DNA from: Elephas maximus indicus
Taxonomy: Eukaryota; Chordata; Mammalia; Proboscidea; Elephantidae
Direction: 5' to 3'
DNA: 64,000 nt
Assembly: GCF_024166365.1 (NCBI RefSeq)
Contig: NC_064820.1
Span: 62,597,501 to 62,661,500 of the forward strand
How positions within the stretch are numbered: the first letter of the stretch is position 1; each line of letters begins with the position of its first letter. The translations under genes were made by a program, and so were the position numbers. The notes under the pieces are model-generated. The model was given only the letters and a program-made list of their open reading frames with translations, did not search any database and was not told the origin of the DNA. Positions 10,541 through 20,763 of this stretch are shown here, one piece after another.

Positions 10541-11776
10541 AAGGACTTGAAGCACTTACTGATGAAGATGGAAGACCACTGCCTTCAGTAGGGATTACAC
10601 CTCAACATAAAGAAAACAAAAATCTTCACAACTAGACCAATAAGCAACAGCATGATAAATGGAAACAAGATTGAAGTTGTCAAGTGTTTTATTTTACTTG
10701 GACCCACAATCAACACCCATGGAAGCAGCAGTCAAGAAATCAAAAGGCACACTGCATTGGGCAAATCTGCTGCAAAGGACCTCTTTAAAATGTTAAAAAG
10801 CAAAGATGTCACTTTGAGGACTAAAGTACGCCTGACCTAAGCCATGGTATCTTCAACCACCTCAAATGCATGCGAAAGCTGGACAACGAATAAGGAAGAC
10901 CAAAGAAGAATTGATGCATTTGAATTACAGTGTTGGCGAAGAATTTTGAATATACCATGGACTGCCAGAAGAATGAATAAATCTGTCTCCAAAGAAGTAC
11001 AGCCAGAATGTTCCTTAGAAGTGAGTGTGGTGAGACTTTGTCTCAAGTACTTTGGACAAGTTATCAGGAGGGACCAGTCTCTGGAGAAGGACATTGTCTT
11101 AGTCATCTACTGCTGCTATAACAGAAATACCACAAGTGGATGGCTTTAACAAAGAGAAATTTATTTTCTCACAGTTGAGTAGCCTAGAAGTCCAAATTCA
11201 GGGAGTCAGCTTCAGGGGAAGGCTTTCTCTTTCTGTCGGCCTTCTCATCACCCTTCCTTTGGACAAGGAGATTCTACTCATGGAGACCCCAGTTCCAAAG
11301 GACGGGCTCTGCTCCTAGCACTACTTTCTTGATGGTATAAGGTCCCCCCTCTCTGCTTGCTTCCCTTTCCTTTTAACTCTTGTAAGATAAAAGGTGGTGC
11401 AGGCCATACCCTAGGGTAACTCCCTTTACATTGGATCAGGGATGTGACCCTAGTAAGGGTGGTATAATCCCATCCTAATCCCCTTTAACATAAAATTACA
11501 ATTGCAAAATGGAGGACAACCACACAATACTGGGAATCATGGCCCAGCCAAATTGATACACTTATTTTTTGGGGAACATAATTCCATCCATGACCGACAT
11601 CATGCTTGATAGAAGGTCAGAGGAAAAGAAGAAGATCCTCAAGGGGATGGATTGACACAGGGGCTACAACAATAGCAAGAATTGTGAGGATGGCACAGGA
11701 CCCGGCAACTTTGTTCTATTATATATAAGGTCTCTCTGAGTAGGAGCTGACTCAACAGTGCCTAACAACAACAACA
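10541..11776 (+). mobile_element. RTE/BovB LINE 3' fragment, split by an LTR
   Basis: Plus-strand copy of the RT C-terminal domain and 3' tail: 'SKDVTLRTKVRLT', then 'TTNKEDQRRIDAFELQCWRR' (about 10880-10945), then 'CLKYFGQVIRRDQSLEKD'. The frame is broken by a stop near 10840. At 11094 it is interrupted by a 501-bp LTR and resumes at 11596 with CATCATGCTTGATAGAAGG, ending TAACAACAACAACAATAG at about 11776. Confidence 0.88.
11095..11595 (-). mobile_element. Solo LTR, MaLR/MLT1-like, nested in RTE
   Basis: Flanked by a perfect 5-bp repeat GACAT (11090-11094 and 11596-11600). On the minus strand it starts GGTCATGGATGGAATTATG and ends GATGACTAAGACA. Near its 3' end is a polyadenylation-type segment, GAGAAAATAAATTTCTC. 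This layout matches the MLT1 class of ERVL-MaLR LTRs. The starting TG has decayed to GG. No internal retroviral sequence is present. It must be younger than the RTE copy it splits. Confidence 0.78.
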
Positions 11777-12424
11777 ATAGGAAGCTACTAAAGGGTCTTT
11801 AGCAAGGGGCTGATGTGATCTGATTTGTAATTTTAAAAATTTCACTCTGGCTGCTCTAAGGATAAAGTATTGTAGGATGACAAGGTTAAGATGAGGAAGA
11901 CCAGTTAAGAGACTATTGCAGTTATTCAGGCAAGAGCTGATATGTTCTAGAATAAGCACATCCTTTGCATATGCAAAGAAGTGGAAAGATGTATTTTCAG
12001 CAGCTCACTAAGTTTAGTCAAAGCTAAACAAGAAGTTATTCCCATCTCTTCTACATAATAACAACAAGAATCACCATACACAGGCCCCATTTTGAACATG
12101 TCACTCCCCTTTAGAGAATTATACAGAAGAAAGATTCTTAGTCGTGGACTTCATGAATCTTATACCTCAGCCTTTCATTTTTATACCTCCTCCATTATTT
12201 ACTCATAACCCTCATGTTTTATTAAGACCCAGGCAAGAGCTGTGCTCCAGCCAGTATACTGCGAGCCCTCCATAGTCAGGGTCACCATCTTTATCTCCAG
12301 TCAAATATTCCAAAATAGACAGGGACTCAACTAAGTGCACACAATTTGAAATAAAGCAGCTCTTAATCTGGGGCTTCTTCATAGGAATTTGTACGCAATT
12401 AAAGAATAAAAAAGTGAAAAGCAC
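11777..12424. other. Intergenic DNA with an unassigned old repeat
   Basis: The 11780-11960 segment ('TGATCTGATTTGTAATTTTAA...CACTCTGGCTGCTC...AAGAGACTATTGCAGTTATT') looks like an ancient mammalian interspersed repeat. A similar, shorter segment occurs near 28490-28600. I cannot name the family. Nothing else was recognised. Confidence 0.4.
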
Positions 12425-12650
12425 AGGCTCTGGGCTCAAGGTATGTGGCCCAAGTTTGAACTCAAACTCTGACATGAGCTGTATGACCTTGGGTAAGTAA
12501 TTATGCTTACCTTACTCATCTCTAAACTAGAGGATAATACTCACCCTTATACTCATTGTGCAGATTGAAAAAAATAATCTATGTAAAGGGATTATCGAGC
12601 TGTCCTTCACATGCTCAAGCGCTCAATAAATGTGGGCTATTAACACTATT
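12425..12650 (+). repeat. MIR SINE
   Basis: 'GTATGACCTTGGGTAAGTAA', 'CATCTCTAAACTAGAGGATAA' and 'CAAGCGCTCAATAAATGTGG' follow the MIR head, core and tail order. Confidence 0.78.
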
Positions 12651-12854
12651 TTAGCCAGTATGCAAATGCATGTTTTTCTTAAATAACATATATTTCTTTG
12701 ATGACCTTTGAGCACTTCACAGATTATTACTTTTTCTTTGCAACACTACCTCTCAAGTTCCCCTTTTTACGGTGAAGAAAGCTAAAGTGTTAAGTGGCTT
12801 ACCCAAGATGATACTGCACAGAGTCATGGAATATTAGTTCAAAAAAGCCCTAAA

Positions 12855-13032
12855 TGCTTCTCAATACTGGCTGCCTGGGACTTTTAAATACCTGGAAAAC
12901 TTAAAAAATACTGATGCTCTAGTTTTACTCTCAGAGATTTTGCTGTAATTTTTGTGGCCTGGAACTCATGCGTTAATATTTTAAAAAGCTACTCAGGAGA
13001 TTCTAATGAGTAACTAGAATTAAGAATCACTG
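12855..13032 (+). repeat. hAT-Charlie-like non-autonomous element
   Basis: 'GCTTCTCAATACTGGCTGC' at one end, 'AAAAAGCTACTCAGGAGATTC' inside and 'TTAAGAATCACTGAC' at the other resemble MER20-type elements with decayed TTCTCAA termini. No TSD was established. Confidence 0.5.
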
Positions 13033-13196
13033 ACCCATTAAAATCCACTTTACAGATGAAGAAATTGAGGTGATATATGATTGAATGACTGGCCCAAGCT
13101 AGTTAATGTCAGAGACGGAAATAGATTCTGAAGACAGCAGTGAGATAATCTCAAAATTTTGATAAATTCATAAAGGGTGTATATCATTGTAAGGAC

Positions 13197-13683
13197 TGTA
13201 AAGCTTTAAAAAGCAAAGATATCACTTTGATGACTAAGGTTCGCCTGACTCAAGCCATGATCTTTTCAATCTCTTAATGAGCATGCAAAAGCTTGACAAT
13301 CAAAAAGGAAGACAGAGAATAATTGCTGCATTCAAATTGTGGTGTTGTCAAAGAATACTGGATATACCATGGATTGCCAGAAGAACAAACAAATCAGTCT
13401 TTGAAGAAATATAACCAGAACGTTCCTCAGAAGCAAGGAAGGTGAGATTTCAGCTCGCTTACTTTGGATACATCATCAGGAAAGAGCAATCGCTAGAAAA
13501 GGACATTATGTTTGATAGGAAGGCCCTCGATGAGACAGATTGACACAATAACCACAACAATGGATTCAAACATACCAACAATTATGAAGATGGCACAGGA
13601 CTGAGCAACATTTTATACTGTTTTACATAAGGTTGCTATGAGTTGGAACCTACTGGACAGCAACTAGGAGCAACAACAACAAT
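13197..13683 (+). mobile_element. RTE/BovB LINE 3' fragment
   Basis: Begins within 'TTTAAAAAGCAAAGATATC' (equivalent to 10790-10810), continues through the KEDR...CRQRILDIPWIARRTNKS-like segment and ends 'GTTGGAACCTACTGGACAGC...AACAACAACAATC'. It has many stops and is 5'-truncated. Confidence 0.85.
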
Positions 13684-13842
13684 CATGGTAAGAAATACAG
13701 CTCTCTTAAGAAAGAATAACTTGACTTTAGCCTAATTTATTGTTAATACATCTAAAGGGAAGGCAGGAATCTACAAGGAAGCACAGAAAAATGGGCTTCA
13801 GAGATGCAGATTTTGCAGGAACATCACACCGGCATACCTGAG

Positions 13843-14016
13843 ACCAAAAAAAAAAAAAAAAAAACCCAGTTGCCCTTGAGTCGATTCTGACTCATAGCGA
13901 CCCTATAAGACAGAGTAGAACTGCCCCATAGGGTTCCCAAAGAGTGGCTGGTGGATTCCAACTGCCAATCTTTTAGTTTGCTGCTGAGCTCTTAAATGCT
14001 AGTTTGCCAGGGCTCC
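13843..14016 (-). repeat. AfroSINE, type A, with 8-bp TSD
   Basis: Minus-strand SINE with a long A tail (about 13846-13865). TACCTGAG flanks it at 13835-13842 and 14017-14024. Confidence 0.9.
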
Positions 14017-14024
14017 TACCTGAG

Positions 14025-14627
14025 TCCATGAACCATTTATGCTCCACACACTAAGGCCCCTGCATTCTGAGTGAGCTTTCATCAATCAGCCTTCTGAAGA
14101 TGAATTTGTTTCCAAAGTATATTTGCCCCAGGGGGAGAAAAAAGGAGTCCTGACTATCAGGACTCTTTTAGACAGGTCCTTGGCCCCACCCACTCTGTTA
14201 GTGTTTGCTTGCTTTCTTTAACCTGTCCTATTCCGTGTTGGAATAGACTTATGCAAAGCACCATCCCAACTGGTAAAAAGAATGGATATGTAGTGGCTAC
14301 TGCTCTCTGTCTGCCCTTGTTTCTCACCCAGAATCAGTGTTCAACTGAGATCATGCAAGGTCTTAAAGCAAAAAGTTCTGAGGAGTTTAGCTTCTTTCTC
14401 CCTGCAGGCTTGAAATTATAATAGAGATTGACGCTGTCCATGGAATAAAGGCGTCAGCTCTGCAGTAGTTCTTACAGTTAGTCTGACTAGAGTGTGCACT
14501 TTCAAAATATTTATTTTAAAATTATGACATATTATTATATACCTCCCTACATTTACTGAAAAAGTTGGAAGAATCAAAGACTGATATGGTGTCTGTTATT
14601 AATCCTAGTTTATAGTACTCTCATAGC
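14025..14627. other. Intergenic DNA, nothing recognised
   Basis: No exon or repeat identified. Confidence 0.45.
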
Positions 14628-14680
14628 GCTAGAAGTCAGAATCGACTCGACAGCAGTGATTTGGTTTTCTGGTTTTTGTA
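14628..14680 (+). repeat. AfroSINE tail fragment
   Basis: Only the 3' tail is present (AGAAGTCAGAATCGACTCGA, then CAGCAGTGATTTGGTTTT). A 5'-truncated copy. Confidence 0.7.
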
Positions 14681-14790
14681 CTACTCTCCTCCTCAAATGA
14701 ACAAAAAAATTTGTTGAAATAGTTTATGAGTGATCTGACTTGTGAAATTGTATACACAGTTGAAGATGAATGGGATATCTACTATAAAAC

Positions 14791-14926
14791 CTGTTGCCAT
14801 TGAGTCAATTCCAACTGATAGTGGTGTGGAACTGCCACATGGAGTTTCCAAGGAGCATCTGGTGAATTTGAACTGCTGACCCTTCGGTTAGTTGTTGAGT
14901 TCTTGAAACCACACTACCAGGGCTCC
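14791..14926 (-). repeat. AfroSINE, type A, first of two at one target
   Basis: Minus-strand copy flanked by ATCTACTATAAAAC (14777-14790) and ACCTACTATAAAAC (14929-14942). About 25 bases of the usual body are missing between 'AACTGATAG' and 'TGGTGTGGAAC'. Confidence 0.85.
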
Positions 14927-14942
14927 ATACCTACTATAAAAC

Positions 14943-15105
14943 AATTAAAAAAAAACATTGCCATTGAGTCAATACCTACTAATAGCCACCCTACAGGACA
15001 GAGTAGAACTGCCACAAAGGGTTTCCAAGGAGTGGCTAGTGGATTCGAACAGCGAACCTTCTGGTTAGCAGACATAGCTCTTTAACACTGCATCACAGGG
15101 GCTCC
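14943..15105 (-). repeat. AfroSINE, type A, second of two at one target
   Basis: Minus-strand copy with an A tail at 14946-14956 and head 'CACAGGGGCTCC'. It is followed by ATATCTACTAT at 15106-15116, a third copy of the same target sequence. Confidence 0.87.
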
Positions 15106-15116
15106 ATATCTACTAT

Positions 15117-15945
15117 GGGAATCCTAAACCATGCAGCTTTCAATCTTATTTATAAAGAAGTAAAATGTTTTCTCATAAATTTTTTTTCATAATCAATGGT
15201 TACTCAAGTTTCCCAGTGTCTACTTATTTTTACTGGAAGGAACAAAAAAGGTGAGAACAAGAGAGAGGGAGTGTCACTCAACTGACATTGAAGCAAACCT
15301 CAAGTCATATCTGATCTGCTTTAGCAATTAGGAAAGACTTATGGTGAAAAAGGGGAGTTGGACCAAAAAGAAGTTCTGTACTAAACATGAAAAGCAATGT
15401 CAAACATCCTCTTCAGAATGTGATGATGGCCATTTTTATACTGTTCATTTGTACTCAGTAGATTTTGGGGAACCACAGGGATCACCCAATTCATTGTTGT
15501 CTTATGGGTAAAGAAAGCAACTCACAGAAGTTGTGTTACTTACCCAAGCCCCAGAATCATTACTTAAACGAAAAATTACTTTATGCCTGTATGTTCTTAG
15601 GTTGCTTAATTTTTTCAGAAATAGATCTCTTGAGTAAGTCAAGGTGTACCAATGACTGACTATATTCATGATCCCAGAAAGTATGAATTCCCTGCTTAGG
15701 CTCAAGATTCATTAATAACTCCCATCTTTTTTTACCGCAGTCTCATCAACCTCCACACTTGAGAAACTTCAGACAAAATTAGAGTTTATCTAGCTCAAAG
15801 TATACCTACAATTTAGCTAAGTATCCCTGCACTCAAACTAGTAGATCAATTTGCCAAAGATGGTAATATGAATAAATAAAGAACACATGTAGTCATCTCA
15901 ATTTTTCATGGCTTTTGAAAGAATTCTGTGTCACTAATCATGACC
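15117..15945. other. Intergenic DNA, nothing recognised
   Basis: No exon or repeat identified; short reading frames on both strands only. Confidence 0.45.
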
Positions 15946-16099
15946 TGGTGGTGTAGTGGTTAAGTGCTACAGCTGCTAACCAAGAGGTTGGCAGTTCAAA
16001 TCCACCAGGTGCACCTTAAAAACTCTATGGGGCAGTTCTACTCTGTCCTATAGGGTCGCTATGAGTCGGGATCGACACAACAGCAGTGGGTTTTGGTTT
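15946..16099 (+). repeat. AfroSINE, type A, with perfect 11-bp TSD
   Basis: Plus-strand copy, TGGTGGTGTAGTGG head, B box GGCAGTTCAAATCC and tail ATGAGTCGGGATCGAC. TAATCATGACC flanks it at 15935-15945 and 16100-16110. It has a shortened linker after the B box. Confidence 0.92.
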
Positions 16100-16124
16100 T
16101 AATCATGACCAGTTTGTTTTGTTT

Positions 16125-16254
16125 TCTAAAATTAAGATAATTTACATAAAGAGCACAAGACTTTAATGTACAGCTTGATGAATGTTACATATAAATACAC
16201 AGTGTAACCACCACCCAGATCAAGATATAGAACATTTCCAGCCTCTGAGACTAC
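16125..16254. repeat. Ancient LINE/L1M-like fragment, left part
   Basis: 'GTACAGCTTGATGAATGTTA' and 'ACCCAGATCAAGATATAGAA' match a common old mammalian repeat that resumes at 16645 ('ATGGAATCATACAGTATGCA'). The intervening DNA is a later insertion. Confidence 0.55.
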
Positions 16255-16640
16255 CACCTATTTGTCAGTTTGTTGTTCTGCAGTGGCTTACATGTTGTGG
16301 TGATGCTGGAAGCTATGTGGCCAGTATTTCAAACACCAGAAGGGTTACCCAAGATGGACAGGTTTCAGCATAGTTTCCAGACTGACAGACTAGGAAGAAA
16401 GGCCTGACAATCTACTTTTGAAAATTAGGCAGTGAAAATCCTATGAATTACAACAGAATATTGTCCATTATAGTGCTGGAAGACTAGCCCCCTAGGTTGG
16501 AAGGCGCTCAAAATACACAGTGGCCACACAATGGACTCAAGCATACCAACAGTTGTGAAGATGATGCAGGACTGGGTAACATTTCATTCTTTCATACCTG
16601 GGGTTGCCATGAGTCAGAGTCAACTTGGTAACTAAGAACA
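16255..16640 (+). mobile_element. Short RTE deletion derivative, copy 1
   Basis: The left two thirds (TTTGTCAGTTTGTTGTTCTG... 'GTGATGCTGGAAGCTATG' ... 'CCCCCTAGGTTGGAAGGC') match the 5' UTR of the RTE element whose inverted 5' end lies at 32444-33217. The right third (CACAATGGACTCAAGCATAC... 'GCCATGAGTCAGAGTC') matches the RTE 3' tail. All coding sequence is absent. Copy 2 at 17456-17822 has nearly the same junction. Confidence 0.75.
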
Positions 16641-16644
16641 GCAT

Positions 16645-16990
16645 TTGAGAAAGCTCCTTCATGCACCTCTCCATTTGTAATAACCACAGCTTTTCTTACC
16701 TCTACCATCATAGAGCCATAGATTCGTATTAATAATTTTGATCTCATGTAAATGGAATCATACAGTATGCACTTTTTTTGTGATGTGTTCTTTCATCCTA
16801 CATTAGATTTGAGAAATTTGTCCACGTGGTTGTGCATATCCATAGTGTGTTCTTTTTCATTGCTGTGTAGTACTGCGTTGCGTGAATTTATCATGCTTTA
16901 TTCACCCATTTTACTCTTGATGTACCTTTGGATTGTTTCCAAAGCTATAGCATATTATGAATAAAGTTGTTGTGAACTGAAATTTCTGTT
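16645..16990. repeat. Ancient LINE/L1M-like fragment, right part
   Basis: Continues the element at 16125-16254: 'AAATGGAATCATACAGTATG', 'TTCATTGCTGTGTAGTACTG'. It is interrupted again at 16997 by a SINE and resumes at about 17202 ('CCTATACTTAGGAGTGGAAT'). Confidence 0.55.
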
Positions 16991-16996
16991 GGATAT

Positions 16997-17200
16997 ATAT
17001 CTGGTAGTGCAGTGGTTAAGTGCTTGGCAGCTAACCGAAAGGTTGGTAGTTCAAATCCACCAGCCGCTCCATGGGACAAAAATGTGGCAGTCTGCTGCCA
17101 TGAAGATTTATAGCCTTGGAAACCCTATGGTGCAATTCTACTCTGTCCTATGGGTTACTATGAGTCGGAATCAACTCAATGGCAACTTTTTTTTTCTTTT
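16997..17200 (+). repeat. AfroSINE, type C
   Basis: TGGTAGTGCAGTGGTTAAG head, B box GTAGTTCAAATCC, the GTGGCAGTCTGCTGCC block and tail TATGAGTCGGAATCAACTC. Confidence 0.88.
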
Positions 17201-17455
17201 CCTATACTTAGGAGTGGAATTCCTGGTCATTTTACTTTTTTTCTTTAAGTTTGTTCTTTTTTCAGTCCTAGACCATAATCTAGTCTTTCTAAGTTATCAA
17301 ATGAACCATAACAACGTGCATCACTTTAGGCCTGAGAAGAGCAGGTGGCAGATTTCAGTTAAAAAAGGCTCCCCAGTTGGGCAACACCTTTCATGGTTCA
17401 CTACCTCTGGCTCCCATGACGGGTTTTGCTCTCCCATTTCTCTGTCTCTCTCTTT

Positions 17456-17822
17456 CTATCGTAGTGTGGTGACTTATGTACTGCTACAATGCTGGAAGCC
17501 ATGCTTACGAGTATTTCAAATAGCAGCAAGGTCATCCATGGTAGACAGGTGTCAGTAGAGCTTCCAGACTGAGATAGACTAGGAAAAGAGGCCTGGCAAT
17601 CTAGTTCCAAAAAGTAGCCAATGAAAACCCTATGGATCACAGCTGAATATTTTCTAATACAGCGCTAGAAGATGGGCCCCCGTAGGTTGGAAGGCACTAC
17701 ACAATAGCTACAACAATGGACTCAAACATGCCAATGATCAAGGGGATGGTACAGGACTGAGCAATGTTTCTTGCTATTGTACATGGGGTCTCCATGAGTG
17801 GGAGTCACTCAACAGCAACTAA
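17456..17822 (+). mobile_element. Short RTE deletion derivative, copy 2
   Basis: Same organisation as 16255-16640: RTE 5'-UTR-like part ('CAATGCTGGAAGCCATGC', 'CGTAGGTTGGAAGGCACT') joined directly to the 3' tail ('AACAATGGACTCAAACATGC', 'TCCATGAGTGGGAGTC'). The middle block 'AGAGGCCTGGCAATCTAG...AGCCAATGAAAACCC' is also the body of type B AfroSINEs. Confidence 0.75.
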
Positions 17823-18078
17823 CACAGCAATAAAAATCTTCCCTGTCACGTGTATTCTGACTCAGTGTGGGGGGGGGGAGATAATCTCTTGAAGGAGACA
17901 TCTGAGAACTTTCTCCTCATTTATTCCTCATGGAGGTAGTATGGCACAGTGGAAAAGCTCTGGGTCAGAATCAGAGGACTGGGTTTTTATACTCAGGCTA
18001 GGTTATTTTCTAGGCTGGAGGGTATAAATTAAACCACATCATTTCTCCAGCCCTCAGTCAGAGGTCTCATCTGTGTTA

Positions 18079-18420
18079 ATGGTTTCCAAATCTGGCCACA
18101 AATCAAAATCATCTAGGGAGATTTTAATGTTTCTTTTTATTGCAAAAATGTACAGTGGTAATGGAAAAAGATCAAATAGTACAGAAAAATGTAAAATAAA
18201 AAGTAAAAATTCCTCTTCCTCCCACAGTCTGCACAATCTCCCATACCTCTAACCCAGAAATTCCTTGGTGGTGTTCTTAAATTTTAAAATAGAGATGCTT
18301 GGGTCCTACACCAGACCTAACAAAATGGAATTCCAGGGCTCTAGGAATTCATTTTTGTTGTTGTTTTTAAGCTTCATATATGATTTTGATATACTTTCAG
18401 GTTTGGGAATGCCTGACTAA
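18079..18420. repeat. hAT-Charlie-like element interrupted by about 150 bp
   Basis: The outer parts ('CCAAATCTGGCCACAAATCA...TCTAGGGAGATTTTAA' and 'AAAATAGAGATGCTTGGGTC...AGGTTTGGGAATGCC') fit a Charlie-type element. The 18126-18270 segment between them is unrelated and unassigned. Confidence 0.4.
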
Positions 18421-18875
18421 ATAATATCTGAGATCCCTTCCATTAAAAAAAAAAACCCAAACGTTTTATGATTTAAGTTTGCTGGCTGCTAACAGGATTG
18501 GCCCTAAGCATAACAAAAGCAACAATGACTTTATTTTGACCTCTTGCCTCTCTTCTCACCCTCTGCTGCTCAATTTCCTCATTTAAAAATTCTCCTAACT
18601 CCTTGTCCCACGCAGTGAAATATTACAAGTTGAAATGACTCATTTCTTTAAAGCTCTAGTCGATCTGTAGTAAACATAAGCCAGCAAGTATTGATGAATT
18701 TGTTAGCTAATAAATATAGTATCTTTCCCAGGAAATATAATGCCTTATGTTAATATGTAGATTCCAATAACACCCTTAACAAGGGGCGTGGAGTTTTCAG
18801 TACCTTACAGAACATTCAGAAAGCTGCTTTTAGTCAGGCAGTTTTCAAATAAAACTCACACATACAAACATTTGT
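18421..18875. other. Intergenic DNA, nothing recognised
   Basis: No exon or repeat identified. Confidence 0.45.
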
Positions 18876-18970
18876 CAATGTGGTGCAGTGGTTAAATAAA
18901 CGCTTGGCTGCTAACAAAAAGGAAGCCACTCAGAAGGAGAAAGATGTGACAGTCTGATTCTGTAAAGATT
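18876..18970 (+). repeat. AfroSINE type C, 5' half
   Basis: 'AATGTGGTGCAGTGGTTAA...GGAGAAAGATGTGACAGTC' stops where an opposite-strand RTE tail begins. Confidence 0.75.
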
Positions 18971-19377
18971 TGTTCTTGCTTTAAGGTGCCCTTGAGTCCG
19001 TCCTGATTCACAGTGGCCCTAGGTACAACAAAACGCTGCCCGGTCCTGCACCATCCTCACAATTGTTACTATGTTTGAGCCCATTTTTCCAGCCTCTGTT
19101 TCAATCCATCTTGTTGAGGGTTTTCCTCTTTTTCACTGACCCTTTACTTTACAAGCATGATGTCCTTCTCCAGGGACGGGTCCCACCTGATAACATGTCC
19201 AAAGTACACGAAACAAAGTCTCACCATCGTTGCTTCTAAGGAGCACTCTGGCTGCACTTCTTCCAAGACAGATTTGTTCTTTCTTCTGGCAGTCCGTGGT
19301 GTACTCAATATTCTTTGCCAGCACCATAATTCAAATGCATCAATTCTTCTTTGGTCTTCCTTATTCACTGTCCAGCT
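18971..19377 (-). mobile_element. RTE/BovB LINE 3' fragment
   Basis: Minus-strand C-terminal RT segment ('NKEDQRRIDAFELWCWQR', 'YFGHVIRWDPSLEKD', about 19150-19370) and 3' tail towards 18971. Cut at 19377 inside 'CTGTCCAGCTT'. Confidence 0.88.
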
Positions 19378-20051
19378 TTACTTGAATAAGCCATTCAGTC
19401 CCAATCACACTACAGAATTACCTCCAAGGCTTTCTACTGTCCATATCACATAACTGTAGAAGAAAAAGAAACCTAGGCACAAACTGCTGTGATTATAAAG
19501 GGAACTCTAGGAAGAAAATAAAAATGTGCCTTGCTTGGCGGAAGATCGGGAAATAGAAAAACAGAGCCCTAGAGATGATAGCTGATCCCTGCAAATAATA
19601 ATTATACAATAATTTTATTTTCAGTGGATATAGCATTTTTTAAAATAAACTACAAGGATGATTATATCTATTACTCAAAAAAAAAAAATTCTTGCCTAGT
19701 GGAACAGGCAAGACAATAAATATCCTTCCCTTGTATTTATTGGTAAAAAACACTGAAGTGATACAGGGTTCAATAACTCTCAAGTTTAAATGGCAAAACC
19801 TGAATGAGCCTCCAGTTGTCCTGGTTTTTAGGGTGGATCACATTAGTTAATACAATGTATTTACCGTATCATGTGCAGATTGTATACGTATGTGGTATTT
19901 GTGTGTATTTGGAATGGTGGCTAATATTGAGGTTAAATATACTGATGACTGAGGAATGTATTGAAGTTCATAGACTCACAACTTCATAATCTCACTCTGA
20001 GGTCTTCGTCTGGCCTCTCCTACTACACCTGATTAACCCCTTCCTATTCTT
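19378..20051. other. Intergenic DNA, nothing recognised
   Basis: No exon or repeat identified. Confidence 0.45.
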
Positions 20052-20470
20052 CGAGAGGTGTTCCTTGGGGGTTCAAACAGTTAATGCACTGGGCTGCTAA
20101 CCAGAGGTTGGAGATTCGAGTCCACTCAGAGGTGCCTCAGAAGAAAGGTTTGGTGCCCGACGTCCGAAGTCAGCCGGTGAAAGCCCTGTGGACCACAGCT
20201 GTACCCTAACACACAGGGTAGTCAGCCGCTGAAAGCCCTGTGGACCACAGCTGTACCCTAACACACAGGGTAGTCAGCCGCTGAAAGCCCTGTGGACCAC
20301 AGCTATACCCTAACACACAGGGTAGTCAGCCGCTGAAAGCCCTGTGGACCACAGCTATACCCTAACACACAGGGTAGTCAGCCGCTGAAAGCCCTGTGGA
20401 CCACAGCTGTACCCTAACACCCATGGGGTCAGCACGAGGCAAAGTCGAGTTGTCAGCAACGCGTTCGTTT
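20052..20470 (+). repeat. AfroSINE, type B, expanded by an internal minisatellite
   Basis: Head 'GTGTTCCTTGGGGGTTC', B box GAGATTCGAGTCC, body 'AGAGGTGCCTCAGAAGAAAG' and tail 'GGGGTCAGCACGAGGCAAAG'. Between body and tail, 5 copies of a 52-bp unit replace the usual single copy, taking the SINE from about 210 to about 420 bp. Confidence 0.88.
20169..20428 (+). repeat. 52-bp tandem repeat, 5 copies, inside a SINE
   Basis: Units start at 20169, 20221, 20273, 20325 and 20377, each beginning GTCAGCCG and containing GAAAGCCCTGTGGACCACAG. Copies 3 and 4 have CTATACCC, while 1, 2 and 5 have CTGTACCC. The original SINE has GTCAGC on both sides of the unit (20169 and again in GGGGTCAGCACG at 20425 onward), which explains how slippage or unequal exchange could seed the array. 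Confidence 0.95.
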
Positions 20471-20763
20471 TTTACTTCTATGAGGCTTTCGCAGGCCTCA
20501 CCTTACCTGACCGCCCTGAGTTGAGTGCTGTTTTCCTACTCCCACAGTTATCTGTGCGTGACTATCCGTTCCTTAGCTCTTGCCCTCTTGATCTGAAACG
20601 AGCTGTGGATTTAGCCCTCTCTGGCGTGCCATAGGGAGCGCCATAAGGGAGTTTACCTGTTACTGCATCCCTGCTGCTTAGTGTAATGCCTGGGCACATT
20701 ATTATTACTCTAATGACTGGTCGGTGTTTCAGTAACTAAATCCTTCTTTAAAAATTACCTTAT

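Noticed and set aside
16989-17558. 189-codon open frame on the plus strand
   Set aside because: It runs through a type C SINE, old LINE sequence and the RTE derivative; no domain, and composition fits read-through of repeats.
20169-20428. Regularly spaced 52-bp repeats as a CRISPR-like array
   Set aside because: No unique spacers between units; it is a tandem duplication inside a SINE in mammalian DNA.
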